Shown piece by piece: positions 49,893 through 58,669 of a stretch of 64,000 nucleotides of DNA (positions are counted from its first letter, which is position 1; every line of letters starts with the position of its first letter). The stretch is from Mycetocola saprophilus (GTDB lineage: Bacteria > Actinomycetota > Actinomycetes > Actinomycetales > Microbacteriaceae). Under the pieces are notes generated by a model that made no database searches, had not been told where the DNA came from, and saw only the letters and a program-made list of their open reading frames with translations. Where the stretch lies: positions 124,001-188,000 of the forward strand of contig NZ_JOEC01000001.1 of the NCBI RefSeq assembly GCF_000718085.1. The letters are read 5' to 3'. A program made the translations under genes and the position numbers.

Positions 49893-50732
49893 ATGACCCA
49901 GTATCCAGTGCATCCCCTGAACGATGGCCACCGCCTGCCCGCGATCGGGTTCGGAACCTATCCGCTGACCGGACCGGAGGGGGTCGAATCGATCGCCGAG
50001 GCGCTCCGGATCGGCTACCGCATGTTGGACACCGCGGTGAACTATAACAACGAGGAGACCGTGGGGGAGGCCCTGCGAGTGTCCGGCGTCGCCCGTCGCG
50101 ACATCACCCTCACCAGCAAGCTTCCGGGTCGTGATCACGGATTCGATGGGACCCTGCGCTCATTCGACGGCACCCTCGAACGCCTCGGCGTGGACAAGCT
50201 CGACCTCTACCTCATCCACTGGCCCAACCCCAGCGTGGATCGGTTTGTCGACACCTGGAAGGCGATGATCCGCCTGCGCGAGGAGGGCCGTGTGTCCTCG
50301 ATCGGTGTGTCCAACTTCACCCCCGAGTTCCTGACCCGTCTGCTGGCCGAGACCGGCGTGCTGCCCGCGGTCAACCAGGTCGAGCTGCACCCCTATTTCC
50401 CGCAGGAGGCGCTGCTGGACTTCCACCGCGAACACGGCATTGTGACCGAGGCGTGGAGCCCGCTGGGTAAACGCGCCAAGCCGCATGAGGAGGCAGTGAT
50501 CGGCGAGATCGCGACCAAGCACGGGGTGACCCCGGCCCAGGCGGTGCTGCGCTGGCACCTGGAGCGCGGCGTGGTTCCGATCCCCAAGTCCTCGTCTCCC
50601 GGGCGCCAGCGGGAAAACTTCGATGTGTTCGGATTCACCCTGGATGAGGCGGACATCTCGGCCATCACCGCGCTGGGTAAGCCCGATGGGCGACTCTTTG
50701 ACGGTGATCCCAACACGCACGAGGAGATGTAA
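49893..50732 (+). CDS. Aldo/keto reductase
   Basis: A 279-residue NADPH-dependent reductase. Catalytic tetrad: MLDTAVNYNNE (Asp, Tyr), TSKLPG (Lys), LIHWPNP (His), and the cofactor loop IPKSSSPGRQRENFD. Resembles 2,5-diketo-gluconate reductase-type AKRs. Single gene followed by a strong terminator. Physiological substrate unknown. Confidence 0.92.
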   Translation: MTQYPVHPLNDGHRLPAIGFGTYPLTGPEGVESIAEALRIGYRMLDTAVNYNNEETVGEALRVSGVARRDITLTSKLPGRDHGFDGTLRSFDGTLERLGVDKLDLYLIHWPNPSVDRFVDTWKAMIRLREEGRVSSIGVSNFTPEFLTRLLAETGVLPAVNQVELHPYFPQEALLDFHREHGIVTEAWSPLGKRAKPHEEAVIGEIATKHGVTPAQAVLRWHLERGVVPIPKSSSPGRQRENFDVFGFTLDEADISAITALGKPDGRLFDGDPNTHEEM

Positions 50733-50746
50733 CCGCACGAACTCCC

Positions 50747-50789
50747 CGGGGCATCCGCGACAACACCGTCGTGGATGCCCCGTTTTATT
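50747..50789 (+). terminator. Terminator of the aldo/keto reductase gene
   Basis: CGGGGCATCC ... GGATGCCCCG followed by TTTTATT; the loop itself contains a CGAC/GTCG pair. Confidence 0.9.
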
Positions 50790-50824
50790 GCCGGGAGCGG
50801 TTACATGTCCCCTAGGGTGGATGC

Positions 50825-52879
50825 ATGATTCTGCTGAGTGCGCCCTCTACCCGAACCTCGATCGGGATGCGCGGGTTGGCGCGGCGGGCGGCGCGTTGGA
50901 CCACGGCCCTGCTGCTGGGGACGGCCCTGCTGGGTGGCACCGTGCTGTTCCCGGAGTCCGGAGCGCTCGCCGCAGAGGTGCGATCCTCGACGCCGGTGAA
51001 CGCACACTCTGCCTCACCGATGGACGCGGACTCCGGCTCACCGGCGAACCCGGACGCCACCTCCCCGGCGAACACCCCGGCATCGGGGATCCTCGCCACC
51101 ACGGTGATGGCGAAGTCCGGGGTCGAAAACTTCACCTTTGACAGCTTTGAGGGTGTCTACTCGCTCTCCCGGGACGCCGAGCGTCACTCGCGCGTCGACG
51201 CGCGGGAGACCTTTGTGGCCCGGTTCCCCGACACCGATCAAAACCGCGGCATTGTGCGGGCGATTCCCCGCGACTACCGGGGTGTGGACTTGGGGACCCG
51301 AGTGGAGTCGGTGACCGATGCCGAGGGCAAAGCGGTGCCCTTCAGCGTCGAGTCCAGCCGATCTAACATCCTGGTGTCGGTCGGGGATGACACCTTCCTC
51401 CACGGAACCAACACCTTTGTGCTGCACTACACCCAGCGCGATTCCACCCGGTACTTCTCAAATACCCGGATGGATGAGTTTTACCGTGATTCAATCGGAA
51501 CCCAGCTGCGTCAGCCCGTGGATGCGGCCACCATGAAAGTCATCATCGATCCCACCCTGGTGCCGGCCCTCACGAACCATCAGGCTTGCTATGTTGGGCC
51601 AGAGAAGTCCTCCCAAAAGTGCGAGTTCTCTCGGGCCGATGCCGACGGGGCCGCGGTGTTTACCTCCGCGCAGCAGCGCCTGGCCCCGGGGGAGAACATC
51701 ACGATGTCGGTCGGATTCACGGCGGGAACATTTGCCCAGACAAAGTCTCTCGGCGAGCAGCCGATTTTCGGCTGGCTCCCCGCGGTCCTGGCCGCCCTGA
51801 GTATTTTGCTGGTCATTTTCGCGGCGATCCTGCGCCGCCGCCGAAACCCGCGAGTTACCGGGGACGGGATCGTGGTGGCGCAGTACACCCCGCAGCCCGG
51901 TGTGGATCTGGGGGTTGCCGCGGACCTGCTGCACAAGCGCAACCTGCCCCAGGCGGCGATGGTGGACCTCGCGGTTCGGGGCAAGCTGCGCATCGTGGAG
52001 ACCGAGGGGAAGGGTCTGTTTTCGAAGAAATCGACCTACACGCTCGAGTATCTGGCACCCGAGGAGGGGAAGGGGACCTCGGCGCGGGTGCTGCGCGCGC
52101 TGTTCGGAAAGGATCCGGCGGTCGGGAAAACGAGATCGCTGGATAAGCCCAGCCGAAAGCTCACCGAGGCGATTACCACGCTCACCTCCTCTGCTCGTGA
52201 GCAGGCCCTCGCGCAGGGATTGCGTCGCTGGGAAAAGCTACCCGCGGCCGCATGGTGGGCCATCACCGCGGTGTTGGCCTTCATCACCACCCTGGGCATG
52301 ACCATCACCGCGGCTTCCCAGGGGGGCGCGCCGGCCGTGGCGGTCGGGGCCACCGTCATCACCGGGATCGCGATGCTCCTCACACTGGTTTTTGCCGTGC
52401 CGGTAGCCGCACTCAGTGCCGAAGGCATGCGCGCAGTGGAGTATCTCAAGGGGCTCAAGCTGTACCTGGAGGTGGCCGAGGAGGAGCGGCTGCGCATCCT
52501 GCAGTCCCCGCAGGGTGCCGAGCGAGTGGATGTCACCGCTTCCGCCACGGGCGTGGATTTCGGGGCCGAGGCGATCGAACCGCAGCGGGTGCTCCGCCTC
52601 TACGAGGCGCTGCTGCCGTATGCGGTGCTGTGGGGTGTTGAGAAGGAGTGGGCCAAGACCCTCGCCGGCCGATACGAGACCGACCTGAGTGAGCCCAACT
52701 GGTACGTCGGACACAACGGGTTCAACGCCGCCGCCCTGGGTGTGGGGATTGCCGGATTCAACTCGGCCGTATCCACCGCGTCGTCCTGGAGTAGCTCGGG
52801 CGGTTCCGGCGTGGGCGGGTCCATGGGCGGCGGCTTCTCCGGCGGCGGTGCCGGAGGCGGCGGGGTCGGCGGACGCTAG
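50825..52879 (+). CDS. DUF2207 membrane protein
   Basis: A 684-residue protein. Residues 1-50 hold a signal peptide (basic start, long hydrophobic core, AAE cleavage region). An extracytoplasmic beta domain (about 95-300) follows, then one helix near 315, a cytoplasmic winged-helix-like part (LGVAADLLHKRNLPQAAMVDLAVRGKLRI), two helices near 480-525, and a C-terminal tail almost only of Gly and Ser. This is the DUF2207 layout; function in the family is not known. An alternative start is ATG 50867. Confidence 0.85.
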   Translation: MILLSAPSTRTSIGMRGLARRAARWTTALLLGTALLGGTVLFPESGALAAEVRSSTPVNAHSASPMDADSGSPANPDATSPANTPASGILATTVMAKSGVENFTFDSFEGVYSLSRDAERHSRVDARETFVARFPDTDQNRGIVRAIPRDYRGVDLGTRVESVTDAEGKAVPFSVESSRSNILVSVGDDTFLHGTNTFVLHYTQRDSTRYFSNTRMDEFYRDSIGTQLRQPVDAATMKVIIDPTLVPALTNHQACYVGPEKSSQKCEFSRADADGAAVFTSAQQRLAPGENITMSVGFTAGTFAQTKSLGEQPIFGWLPAVLAALSILLVIFAAILRRRRNPRVTGDGIVVAQYTPQPGVDLGVAADLLHKRNLPQAAMVDLAVRGKLRIVETEGKGLFSKKSTYTLEYLAPEEGKGTSARVLRALFGKDPAVGKTRSLDKPSRKLTEAITTLTSSAREQALAQGLRRWEKLPAAAWWAITAVLAFITTLGMTITAASQGGAPAVAVGATVITGIAMLLTLVFAVPVAALSAEGMRAVEYLKGLKLYLEVAEEERLRILQSPQGAERVDVTASATGVDFGAEAIEPQRVLRLYEALLPYAVLWGVEKEWAKTLAGRYETDLSEPNWYVGHNGFNAAALGVGIAGFNSAVSTASSWSSSGGSGVGGSMGGGFSGGGAGGGGVGGR

Positions 52880-53188
52880 GTTTCGGGACCATCGGACAGG
52901 GGGCCGTCAATAGCCGCCAGGTATGCATCGGCGGAGGAATTAAATCCAGCGAATTTGAGGTCGTGACATCGGTGGCGTTTTGCGCGCTCACCGGGGGGAA
53001 AGATGCGGCGTGTCGAGGGGATTGAGGGTGTGAGCCTTCGGCGCGTCGAATGTCGAGTTGACGCACGTGGATACCGATGGAAGTATCGACATGACAACCC
53101 CGTTTGCAACCCCGTGTGTGGGAAATCGTCGTGAACTCCGTATGACGCATTCCTGAACAGTGGGGGTCCGACTCAGAGAAAAATCCCG
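52880..53188. other. 309-base intergenic region
   Basis: No convincing gene. A 21-codon frame from 53091 with GGAAG upstream is too short to support. It should contain the promoter of the phosphate transporter. I found no clear Pho-box array or terminator. Confidence 0.5.
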
Positions 53189-54592
53189 GTGGACGCAACC
53201 TTTATCGTTATTCTCGTAATAGCGCTCGCACTCTTTTTTGACTTTACAAACGGTTTTCACGACACCGCGAATGCGATGGCAACCCCCATTGCTACCGGTG
53301 CGATGAAGCCGAAAGTCGCGGTTACACTCGCGGCCATCCTCAATCTGGTCGGAGCCTTCCTCTCGACCGAGGTTTCCAAAACCATCTCCCACGGCATCAT
53401 TCGTGAGGGCGGAGACGGCGGGGTGCAAATCACCCCCGAGCTGATCTTTGCGGGCTTGATGGGTGCCATCATCTGGAACATGCTGACCTGGCTGCTGGGT
53501 CTGCCCTCGAGCTCGTCTCACGCGCTCTTTGGTGGTCTGATCGGTGCGGCCATCGTGGGTATCGGGTTTACCGCGATCGACAGCGGACAGCTCCTGTCTA
53601 AGGTGATTCTCCCGGCGGTGTTGGCGCCACTTACGGCCGGGTTGATCGCCTTCCTGGCGACCCGCCTGGTGTACGCGATGACCCGTCGCTACGACGGCAA
53701 GCCCGATGGTCGTGCCGGCTTCCGCTACGGCCAGATCTTCACCTCCTCCCTGGTGGCCCTCGCGCACGGTACCAATGACGCACAGAAGACCATGGGTGTG
53801 ATCACCCTGACCCTGGTGGCCGTGGGTGCACAGTCTGCCGACCACACCGAACCGCAGTTCTGGGTCATCCTGGTGTGTGCGCTGGCCATCGCACTGGGCA
53901 CCTACGTGGGTGGATGGCGCATCATCGCGACCCTGGGTACCGGTCTGACCGAGGTGAAGCCCGCCCAGGGCTTCGCCGCCGAGACCTCCACCGCCGCCAC
54001 GATCTTGGCCTCCAGCCACCTCGGATTCGCCCTGTCGACCACCCAGGTCGCCTCGGGATCGGTGATCGGTTCGGGACTTGGACGCCGCGGCTCCAAGGTG
54101 AAGTGGGGCACCGCCGGGCGCATCGCGCTGGGCTGGCTGATGACCCTTCCCGCCGCCGCCATCGTGGGTGGCCTGGCCGCCTGGGTGGCACACAACTTCG
54201 GTACCGTGGGCCTGATCATCGACGCGATCGTCGGATTCGGCGCCGTTCTGTTCATCTACCTGTGGTCGCGTCGCAGCAAGACCGACTTCGTCGAGGCCGC
54301 GGTGGCCGATGTGGCCGAGTCCGCATTCGCCGTGGATATCCCCGAGGAGATCGAGCCCAAGCCGATCCCCGCCCGGATCGAAGCCCGCCTCGAGGCGCAG
54401 GCGGAGGCGAAGGCCGAAGCCAAGGCCGAAGCCAAGGCCGAAGCCAAGGCCGAGTCGCAGGCTGCCAAGAATGAGGCAGCTGCGAAGGCCGAGGCAGCCG
54501 CGAAGGCAGCGGCAGCGGCCCCGTCCGAGGAGACGGCCCGCTCCGAGGCGGCCGGCACCGAGTCCGAGTCGAACGAGGGAGACAAGCGATGA
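53189..54592 (+). CDS. pit: PiT family inorganic phosphate transporter
   Basis: A 467-residue transporter with about 10 hydrophobic segments. The two family motifs are present: DFTNGFHDTANAMATP near the start and ALAHGTNDAQKTMG in the middle. It takes up metal phosphate with protons. The C-terminal 100 residues are a cytoplasmic tail of Glu/Ala/Lys repeats. Start is GTG 53189. Overlaps the next gene by four bases. Confidence 0.93.
   Translation: MDATFIVILVIALALFFDFTNGFHDTANAMATPIATGAMKPKVAVTLAAILNLVGAFLSTEVSKTISHGIIREGGDGGVQITPELIFAGLMGAIIWNMLTWLLGLPSSSSHALFGGLIGAAIVGIGFTAIDSGQLLSKVILPAVLAPLTAGLIAFLATRLVYAMTRRYDGKPDGRAGFRYGQIFTSSLVALAHGTNDAQKTMGVITLTLVAVGAQSADHTEPQFWVILVCALAIALGTYVGGWRIIATLGTGLTEVKPAQGFAAETSTAATILASSHLGFALSTTQVASGSVIGSGLGRRGSKVKWGTAGRIALGWLMTLPAAAIVGGLAAWVAHNFGTVGLIIDAIVGFGAVLFIYLWSRRSKTDFVEAAVADVAESAFAVDIPEEIEPKPIPARIEARLEAQAEAKAEAKAEAKAEAKAESQAAKNEAAAKAEAAAKAAAAAPSEETARSEAAGTESESNEGDKR
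54407..54454. repeat. 12-bp tandem repeat (4 copies) in the phosphate-transporter tail
   Basis: GCCAAGGCCGAA units in frame, encoding repeated AKAE. Part of a long charged helix. Confidence 0.85.
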
Positions 54593-54924
54593 GCGTCGAC
54601 TGGATCGCCTTTATTACGGTTTTTGTGGCCGCCCTGACCGGCACCATTCTGGTTGTTGCCCTGTACGCGATGGGTGTGCGCCTGCTGGTGACCGCCGGAC
54701 GGGTGCCGGTGGCACTGCCGGCCGAGTTCACCGATGCGATCACCGTGCTGTCCAAGGCCGAGATCAAGCAGGCTTCCAAGCGTGCGGCCAAGGCCGCCAA
54801 GAAGAACCCGCTAACCCCGGCCCAGAAGGGCCTGGCTCGGGCCGGTGCCTATGCCTGCTTCGCCCTGTGCGCGGCGGCCGTGCTGGCCGGTATCTACCTG
54901 ATTGTGCCGTTCTTCCACGGCTAA
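54589..54924 (+). CDS. Small membrane protein partner of the phosphate transporter
   Basis: A 111-residue protein with an N-terminal helix (about 7-33), a basic Lys/Ala-rich middle (KQASKRAAKAAKKN) and a second helix near the C-terminus. It starts in the stop of pit (ATGA). Small two-helix proteins of this type often follow PiT genes in actinobacteria; the role is not known. Confidence 0.75.
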   Translation: MSVDWIAFITVFVAALTGTILVVALYAMGVRLLVTAGRVPVALPAEFTDAITVLSKAEIKQASKRAAKAAKKNPLTPAQKGLARAGAYACFALCAAAVLAGIYLIVPFFHG

Positions 54925-54938
54925 GCTTCACCGTCATC

Positions 54939-54980
54939 CCGGGGTGTCCGCGTTTTCGCGGGCACCCCGGTTGCGTTTTT
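54939..54980 (+). terminator. Terminator of the phosphate transporter operon
   Basis: CCGGGGTGTCCGCG-TTTT-CGCGGGCACCCCGG followed by TTGCGTTTTT; one G-T wobble in the stem. Confidence 0.88.
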
Positions 54981-55030
54981 CCGTGCGACAGGGGTGCATC
55001 CAAATAACGACGGGACCCTCGGGCCGACTG

Positions 55031-55057
55031 CATATCAATCGATATGTTAGTCATATC
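55031..55057. promoter_or_regulatory. Alternating CATATC/GATATG motifs upstream of the surface-protein gene
   Basis: CATATC-aatc-GATATG-ttagt-CATATC: three half-sites forming two overlapping inverted repeats, about 75 bases before the start at 55131 and in an AT-rich patch. It may be a regulator site or a promoter element. Confidence 0.5.
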
Positions 55058-55130
55058 AACTGGTTTCTACCGGTGACTAACCCGAAACTGAGCCACCACC
55101 CGTGGTTCGCACCCCCGATATTGGAGATGC

Positions 55131-56570
55131 ATGACTCAGCCCACGTTCCCCCGATTCCACAAACGATTCCGTGCCCCCGTCGCGTTCGGAATTACCGGCG
55201 CTCTGCTCACCTCGGTTCTCTGGGGCGGGGCCACGGCCGCCACCGCCGCCGAGGGCGTCACCTTCGCCGATGCGGGACTGGAATCCTGCGTCCGGGCGAG
55301 CCTCGATACCGAACCCGGGGCGGCGCTGGACCCGACCGATGTGGCCAACCTCACGGTTCTGGAGTGCGGCACCGCGGGCACGCTCGGAGGCATCGAACAG
55401 CTCTCGAACCTCAACACCCTCACCCTGACCGGGCCGCGGATCGCCTCGCTGGCACCGCTGGCCAGCCTCGAACGGCTGATGACCCTGCGTGTCACCGGAT
55501 CCTCGCTCACCTCGCTGGCCAGCATGCCCTCCCTCCCCAACCTGCTCAAGCTCTCGGTAAACGGCGGCAGCCTCACGAATGCCGCGCTGCCGCAGCTTCC
55601 TCGTCTCCAGGTGCTGGAGCTTGATGGCAACGCACTGAGCAGCCTGGCTTCGCTGGCACCGGTGAAGGACCAGCTCACCGGCCTGATTATCAGTAATAAC
55701 CGAATCTCCGACCTGACGCCGCTGACGGGTGCCCGCAACCTGATGGGCATCGCGGCCGCGAACAACCAGATCGGTGATGTTTCGGTGCTGCCCACGTTCC
55801 CCGCATTCCGAGGTGCCGACCTCTCCGGTAACCGGATCATCAGCCTTGCCCCGCTGGCGGGCTGGAACTCGGCGATGGATCTGCGCCTGAGCGATCAGCG
55901 CTCCACCCTGGGGGCCATTGCCGCCGGTGAGATCCAGCAGAACCCGGTGCGCAACGCCGACGGAACGGCTATTTCGCCGGTCTCCGACACCGCGAACGTG
56001 GCCGCCGACGGCGAATCCTGGACCTATGCCGAGGCCCTGGGCACCAACACGCTGAGCTGGACGGTTTCGGTAGCCGGACACCCGGGATCGGTCTTCTCGG
56101 GACGAATCGTGCAGGAATCCACCCCGGCGGTCATCGTGGAGCCGACCGACCCGACCGAGCCGACCGACCCGACCGAGCCGACCGAGCCGACCGACCCTAC
56201 CGACCCCACCACTCCCGTCGACCCGACCGACTCGACCGAGCCGACCGAGCCGACCGACCCTACCGACCCCACCACTCCCGTCGACCCGACCGACTCGACC
56301 GAGCCCACCACCCCGACCGAGCCGACGACCCCGACCGCACCCGTGGACCCGAACGCACCGGCAATCACGGACCCGCTGACCATCAACGCGAGCGACATCA
56401 CCGCGACCGCCACGACCGATCCGGCGGCGGGCACCGGTACCGATACCGGCACCCAGGCGACCGAAGCGCTGGCTCGTACCGGAGCCTCGGCCTCCTGGTC
56501 TCTGCTGGCCACGGCACTGCTCCTGATGCTCGCCGGTGCGGCGTCCGTGCTGCGCCATCGCCGGGTCTAG
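55131..56570 (+). CDS. Leucine-rich-repeat cell-surface protein with LARTG anchor
   Basis: A 479-residue surface protein. A signal peptide (about 1-37, ending near ATAA) is followed by leucine-rich repeats (about 75-250, internalin-like LxxL units), a beta-type domain, then a PTDPTEPT stalk (about 340-405) and a C-terminal sorting signal LARTG, hydrophobic segment, RHRRV. The LAxTG form points to a class E-type sortase. Likely exposed and involved in adhesion or wall binding. The stalk carries a 63-bp tandem duplication. Confidence 0.88.
   Translation: MTQPTFPRFHKRFRAPVAFGITGALLTSVLWGGATAATAAEGVTFADAGLESCVRASLDTEPGAALDPTDVANLTVLECGTAGTLGGIEQLSNLNTLTLTGPRIASLAPLASLERLMTLRVTGSSLTSLASMPSLPNLLKLSVNGGSLTNAALPQLPRLQVLELDGNALSSLASLAPVKDQLTGLIISNNRISDLTPLTGARNLMGIAAANNQIGDVSVLPTFPAFRGADLSGNRIISLAPLAGWNSAMDLRLSDQRSTLGAIAAGEIQQNPVRNADGTAISPVSDTANVAADGESWTYAEALGTNTLSWTVSVAGHPGSVFSGRIVQESTPAVIVEPTDPTEPTDPTEPTEPTDPTDPTTPVDPTDSTEPTEPTDPTDPTTPVDPTDSTEPTTPTEPTTPTAPVDPNAPAITDPLTINASDITATATTDPAAGTGTDTGTQATEALARTGASASWSLLATALLLMLAGAASVLRHRRV
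56171..56296. repeat. 63-bp tandem duplication in the Pro/Thr stalk
   Basis: Two adjacent 63-base copies (56171-56233, 56234-56296), in frame, each encoding 21 residues of the PTDPT stalk. Exact or nearly so, which suggests recent length change. Confidence 0.85.
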
Positions 56571-56597
56571 CCGGCCAGGCTCCCTCCCTCCGACACC

Positions 56598-56644
56598 CAC
56601 AAACGGGCCCGGTCCTCAGCAGAAGAGGACCGGGCCCGTTTGTG
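56598..56644. terminator. Bidirectional terminator
   Basis: CACAAACGGGCCCGGTCCTC-AGCAGAA- and its exact complement ending GTTTGTG: a 20-bp stem between the LRR gene and the convergent ROK gene. Confidence 0.95.
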
Positions 56645-56660
56645 ATGCGGTCTCGGTAAC

Positions 56661-57821
56661 CTACCCGCGCCCGCGAGCGATCTCGCGGATCACCGCCACC
56701 GCGCCACCGCGCGCCCACTCCTCGAAGGTGTGGGACGCGACGATGATCTCGCAGTTCAGGGCGGACCCGAACGCGTGCTCGGCGAAGGCCTTGCGGATGC
56801 GCTCGGCATAGAGGTCGTACTCACCCACGGCCTCGCCGGCGATGATTACGCGCTGTGGCCCGATCAGGTTGACCAGCGCGGCCAGCGCCGATCCGATGGT
56901 CTCGCCGGCGTCGGCAAACGCGGTCCGCGCGGCCACATCGCCCGCACGGGCGAGCTCAACCACCGCGGGCATGTCCAGGGTGTGATTGCCGAGGGCGCGG
57001 CGCACGGCGGTCACGATCGCCGCCGAGGAGGCGATGGTCTCCACACACCCGCGGCGGCCGCAGGAGCACACCAGGTTGCCCGGCGCGAGCGGGAGGTGCC
57101 CGATCTCGCCCGAGACCCCGTGGGCACCCTCGACCACCGCGCCGTTGACAAAGATGCCGCAGCCGATGCCTGCACCGATGGTGACCATCGCAAACGAGTG
57201 GGTGCCGGCGCCACGGCCAAACATCTGCTCGGCGATGGTCAGCGCGCGCACGTCGTTTTCCAGGACGATGGGCAGCCTCAGCCGCTCACCGAGCAGCGCG
57301 GCCACCGGGACGTCCCGCCAGCCCATCAGCGGGGAGTCGCGGACCACGCCGGCCTGCGCATCCACGTCGCCCGAGACGGTGATTCCGACCCCGGAAACCG
57401 GGGTGCCCTCGATCAGGAGATCCCGCACCACCGCGGCAATCTGGGTGAGCACCGCCTCGGGGGTCGTGTCGGGATTGGCGCGGCTGGTCGAGGCCAGCGG
57501 GGTCGCCACCAGGTCGGTGCGGACCGCATACACCCGGTCTGCGGTGACCTTGACCCCGATCGCCTGCGCCCGCCCGGCGCGCACCCGCAACGGGTTGGCC
57601 GGGCGGCCCAGCGGGGCCTCCGAGCGCGGGGGAGCGGCGGCGTCCTCATCCTCCAGGAAGCCATCCTCGATCAGCACGGTGACGGCCTTGGTGACCGCCG
57701 CCTGCGAGAGCCCGGTCGCCCGGGCCACGTCGATCCGCGGCACCGGCCCGTGACTGAGGATGTGTCCAAAGACCGCGATGCCTGCCGGGGAGGACACCGG
57801 GATCTGCGCGATGCCGGTCAT
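56661..57821 (-). CDS. ROK-family transcriptional regulator
   Basis: A 386-residue protein: N-terminal winged helix (RIDVARATGLSQAAVTKAVTVLIEDG) and a ROK domain with VTIGAGIGCGIF and the zinc motif CSCGRRGCVE. Such NagC/XylR-type proteins repress sugar operons and release DNA on binding a sugar. ATG 57821 overlaps the permease gene by four bases, so it is the last gene of the GH97/ABC operon and probably controls it and the divergent GH36 gene. Confidence 0.92.
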   Translation of the reverse strand: MTGIAQIPVSSPAGIAVFGHILSHGPVPRIDVARATGLSQAAVTKAVTVLIEDGFLEDEDAAAPPRSEAPLGRPANPLRVRAGRAQAIGVKVTADRVYAVRTDLVATPLASTSRANPDTTPEAVLTQIAAVVRDLLIEGTPVSGVGITVSGDVDAQAGVVRDSPLMGWRDVPVAALLGERLRLPIVLENDVRALTIAEQMFGRGAGTHSFAMVTIGAGIGCGIFVNGAVVEGAHGVSGEIGHLPLAPGNLVCSCGRRGCVETIASSAAIVTAVRRALGNHTLDMPAVVELARAGDVAARTAFADAGETIGSALAALVNLIGPQRVIIAGEAVGEYDLYAERIRKAFAEHAFGSALNCEIIVASHTFEEWARGGAVAVIREIARGRG

Positions 57822-58669
57822 CCCTTGAGTCCGCTCGACGCGATTCCGGCAAAGAACTGGCGCTGCAGGGCCACAAAGATGATGATCAGCGGCAGCGAGA
57901 CGATGAAGGATCCGGCCATCAGCAGGGGATAGTCGGTACCGTACTGCCCCTGCAGGGCGGCGAGTCCAACGGGCAGCGTCATGGTTTCCTTCGACGAGGT
58001 GACAATCAACGGCCAGAGCAGGTCGTTCCACGAGTATAACGAGGTCAGCACCGTGAGGGCCGCAAGCGTGGGGCCCGTCATCGGAAGCATGATCTGCCAG
58101 AAGATCCGCCAGGATCCGGCACCGTCCAGGCGCGCGGCCTCCTCGAACTCGCGCGGGATCGCCAGGAAGGCCTGACGCATCAGGAACGTACCAAACGCCG
58201 AGAAGATGCCGGGGAGGGCGATGGCGGGCACGGTGTCGAGCATTCCCAGGCCCTTGACCAGGTCGAACTGGGCGATGATGAACAGCTGGCTCGGGGCCAT
58301 CAGCATGATCAGGAACGCCCCGAACAGCAGGTTGCGACCGCGGAACTCGAAGCGGGCAAACCCGTAGGCCGCCAGCGCACAGATCAGCAGCTGCCCGGCC
58401 ACCCGCAGCAGCAGCGCGCCGAGGGAGACCGCGAGCAAACCCCAGAAGGGCACCATGTCAAAGAAGCGCTCATAGGAGGAGAGGTTGAACGTGCCCGGGA
58501 GCAGGGTGGGCGGAACCGCCCGCGACTCGGGGATCGTTTTCATGCTGGTCAGCAACTGCCAGATGAAGGGGGCCACCATCACGAAGGCCCCGAGGATCAG
58601 CGCCGTGTGGGTGACCCACTGCGTCGGACGGCGTGAGGCTCGTCCGCGGCTCAAAACTGTCTCACCCAT
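57818..58669 (-). CDS. Carbohydrate ABC transporter permease (MalG type)
   Basis: A 283-residue permease with six hydrophobic segments and the coupling EAA loop EFEEAARLDGAGSWRIFWQIMLP. CUT1-class partner of the permease at 58662. Overlaps genes on both sides. The ATPase for this system is not in the window; a shared MsiK-type ATPase encoded elsewhere is usual in actinobacteria. Confidence 0.92.
   Translation of the reverse strand: MGETVLSRGRASRRPTQWVTHTALILGAFVMVAPFIWQLLTSMKTIPESRAVPPTLLPGTFNLSSYERFFDMVPFWGLLAVSLGALLLRVAGQLLICALAAYGFARFEFRGRNLLFGAFLIMLMAPSQLFIIAQFDLVKGLGMLDTVPAIALPGIFSAFGTFLMRQAFLAIPREFEEAARLDGAGSWRIFWQIMLPMTGPTLAALTVLTSLYSWNDLLWPLIVTSSKETMTLPVGLAALQGQYGTDYPLLMAGSFIVSLPLIIIFVALQRQFFAGIASSGLKG

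Noticed and set aside
47414..50047. 877-codon plus-strand frame opposite oligopeptidase B
   Set aside because: Antisense shadow of a gene with complete catalytic motifs; no domain or ribosome site of its own.
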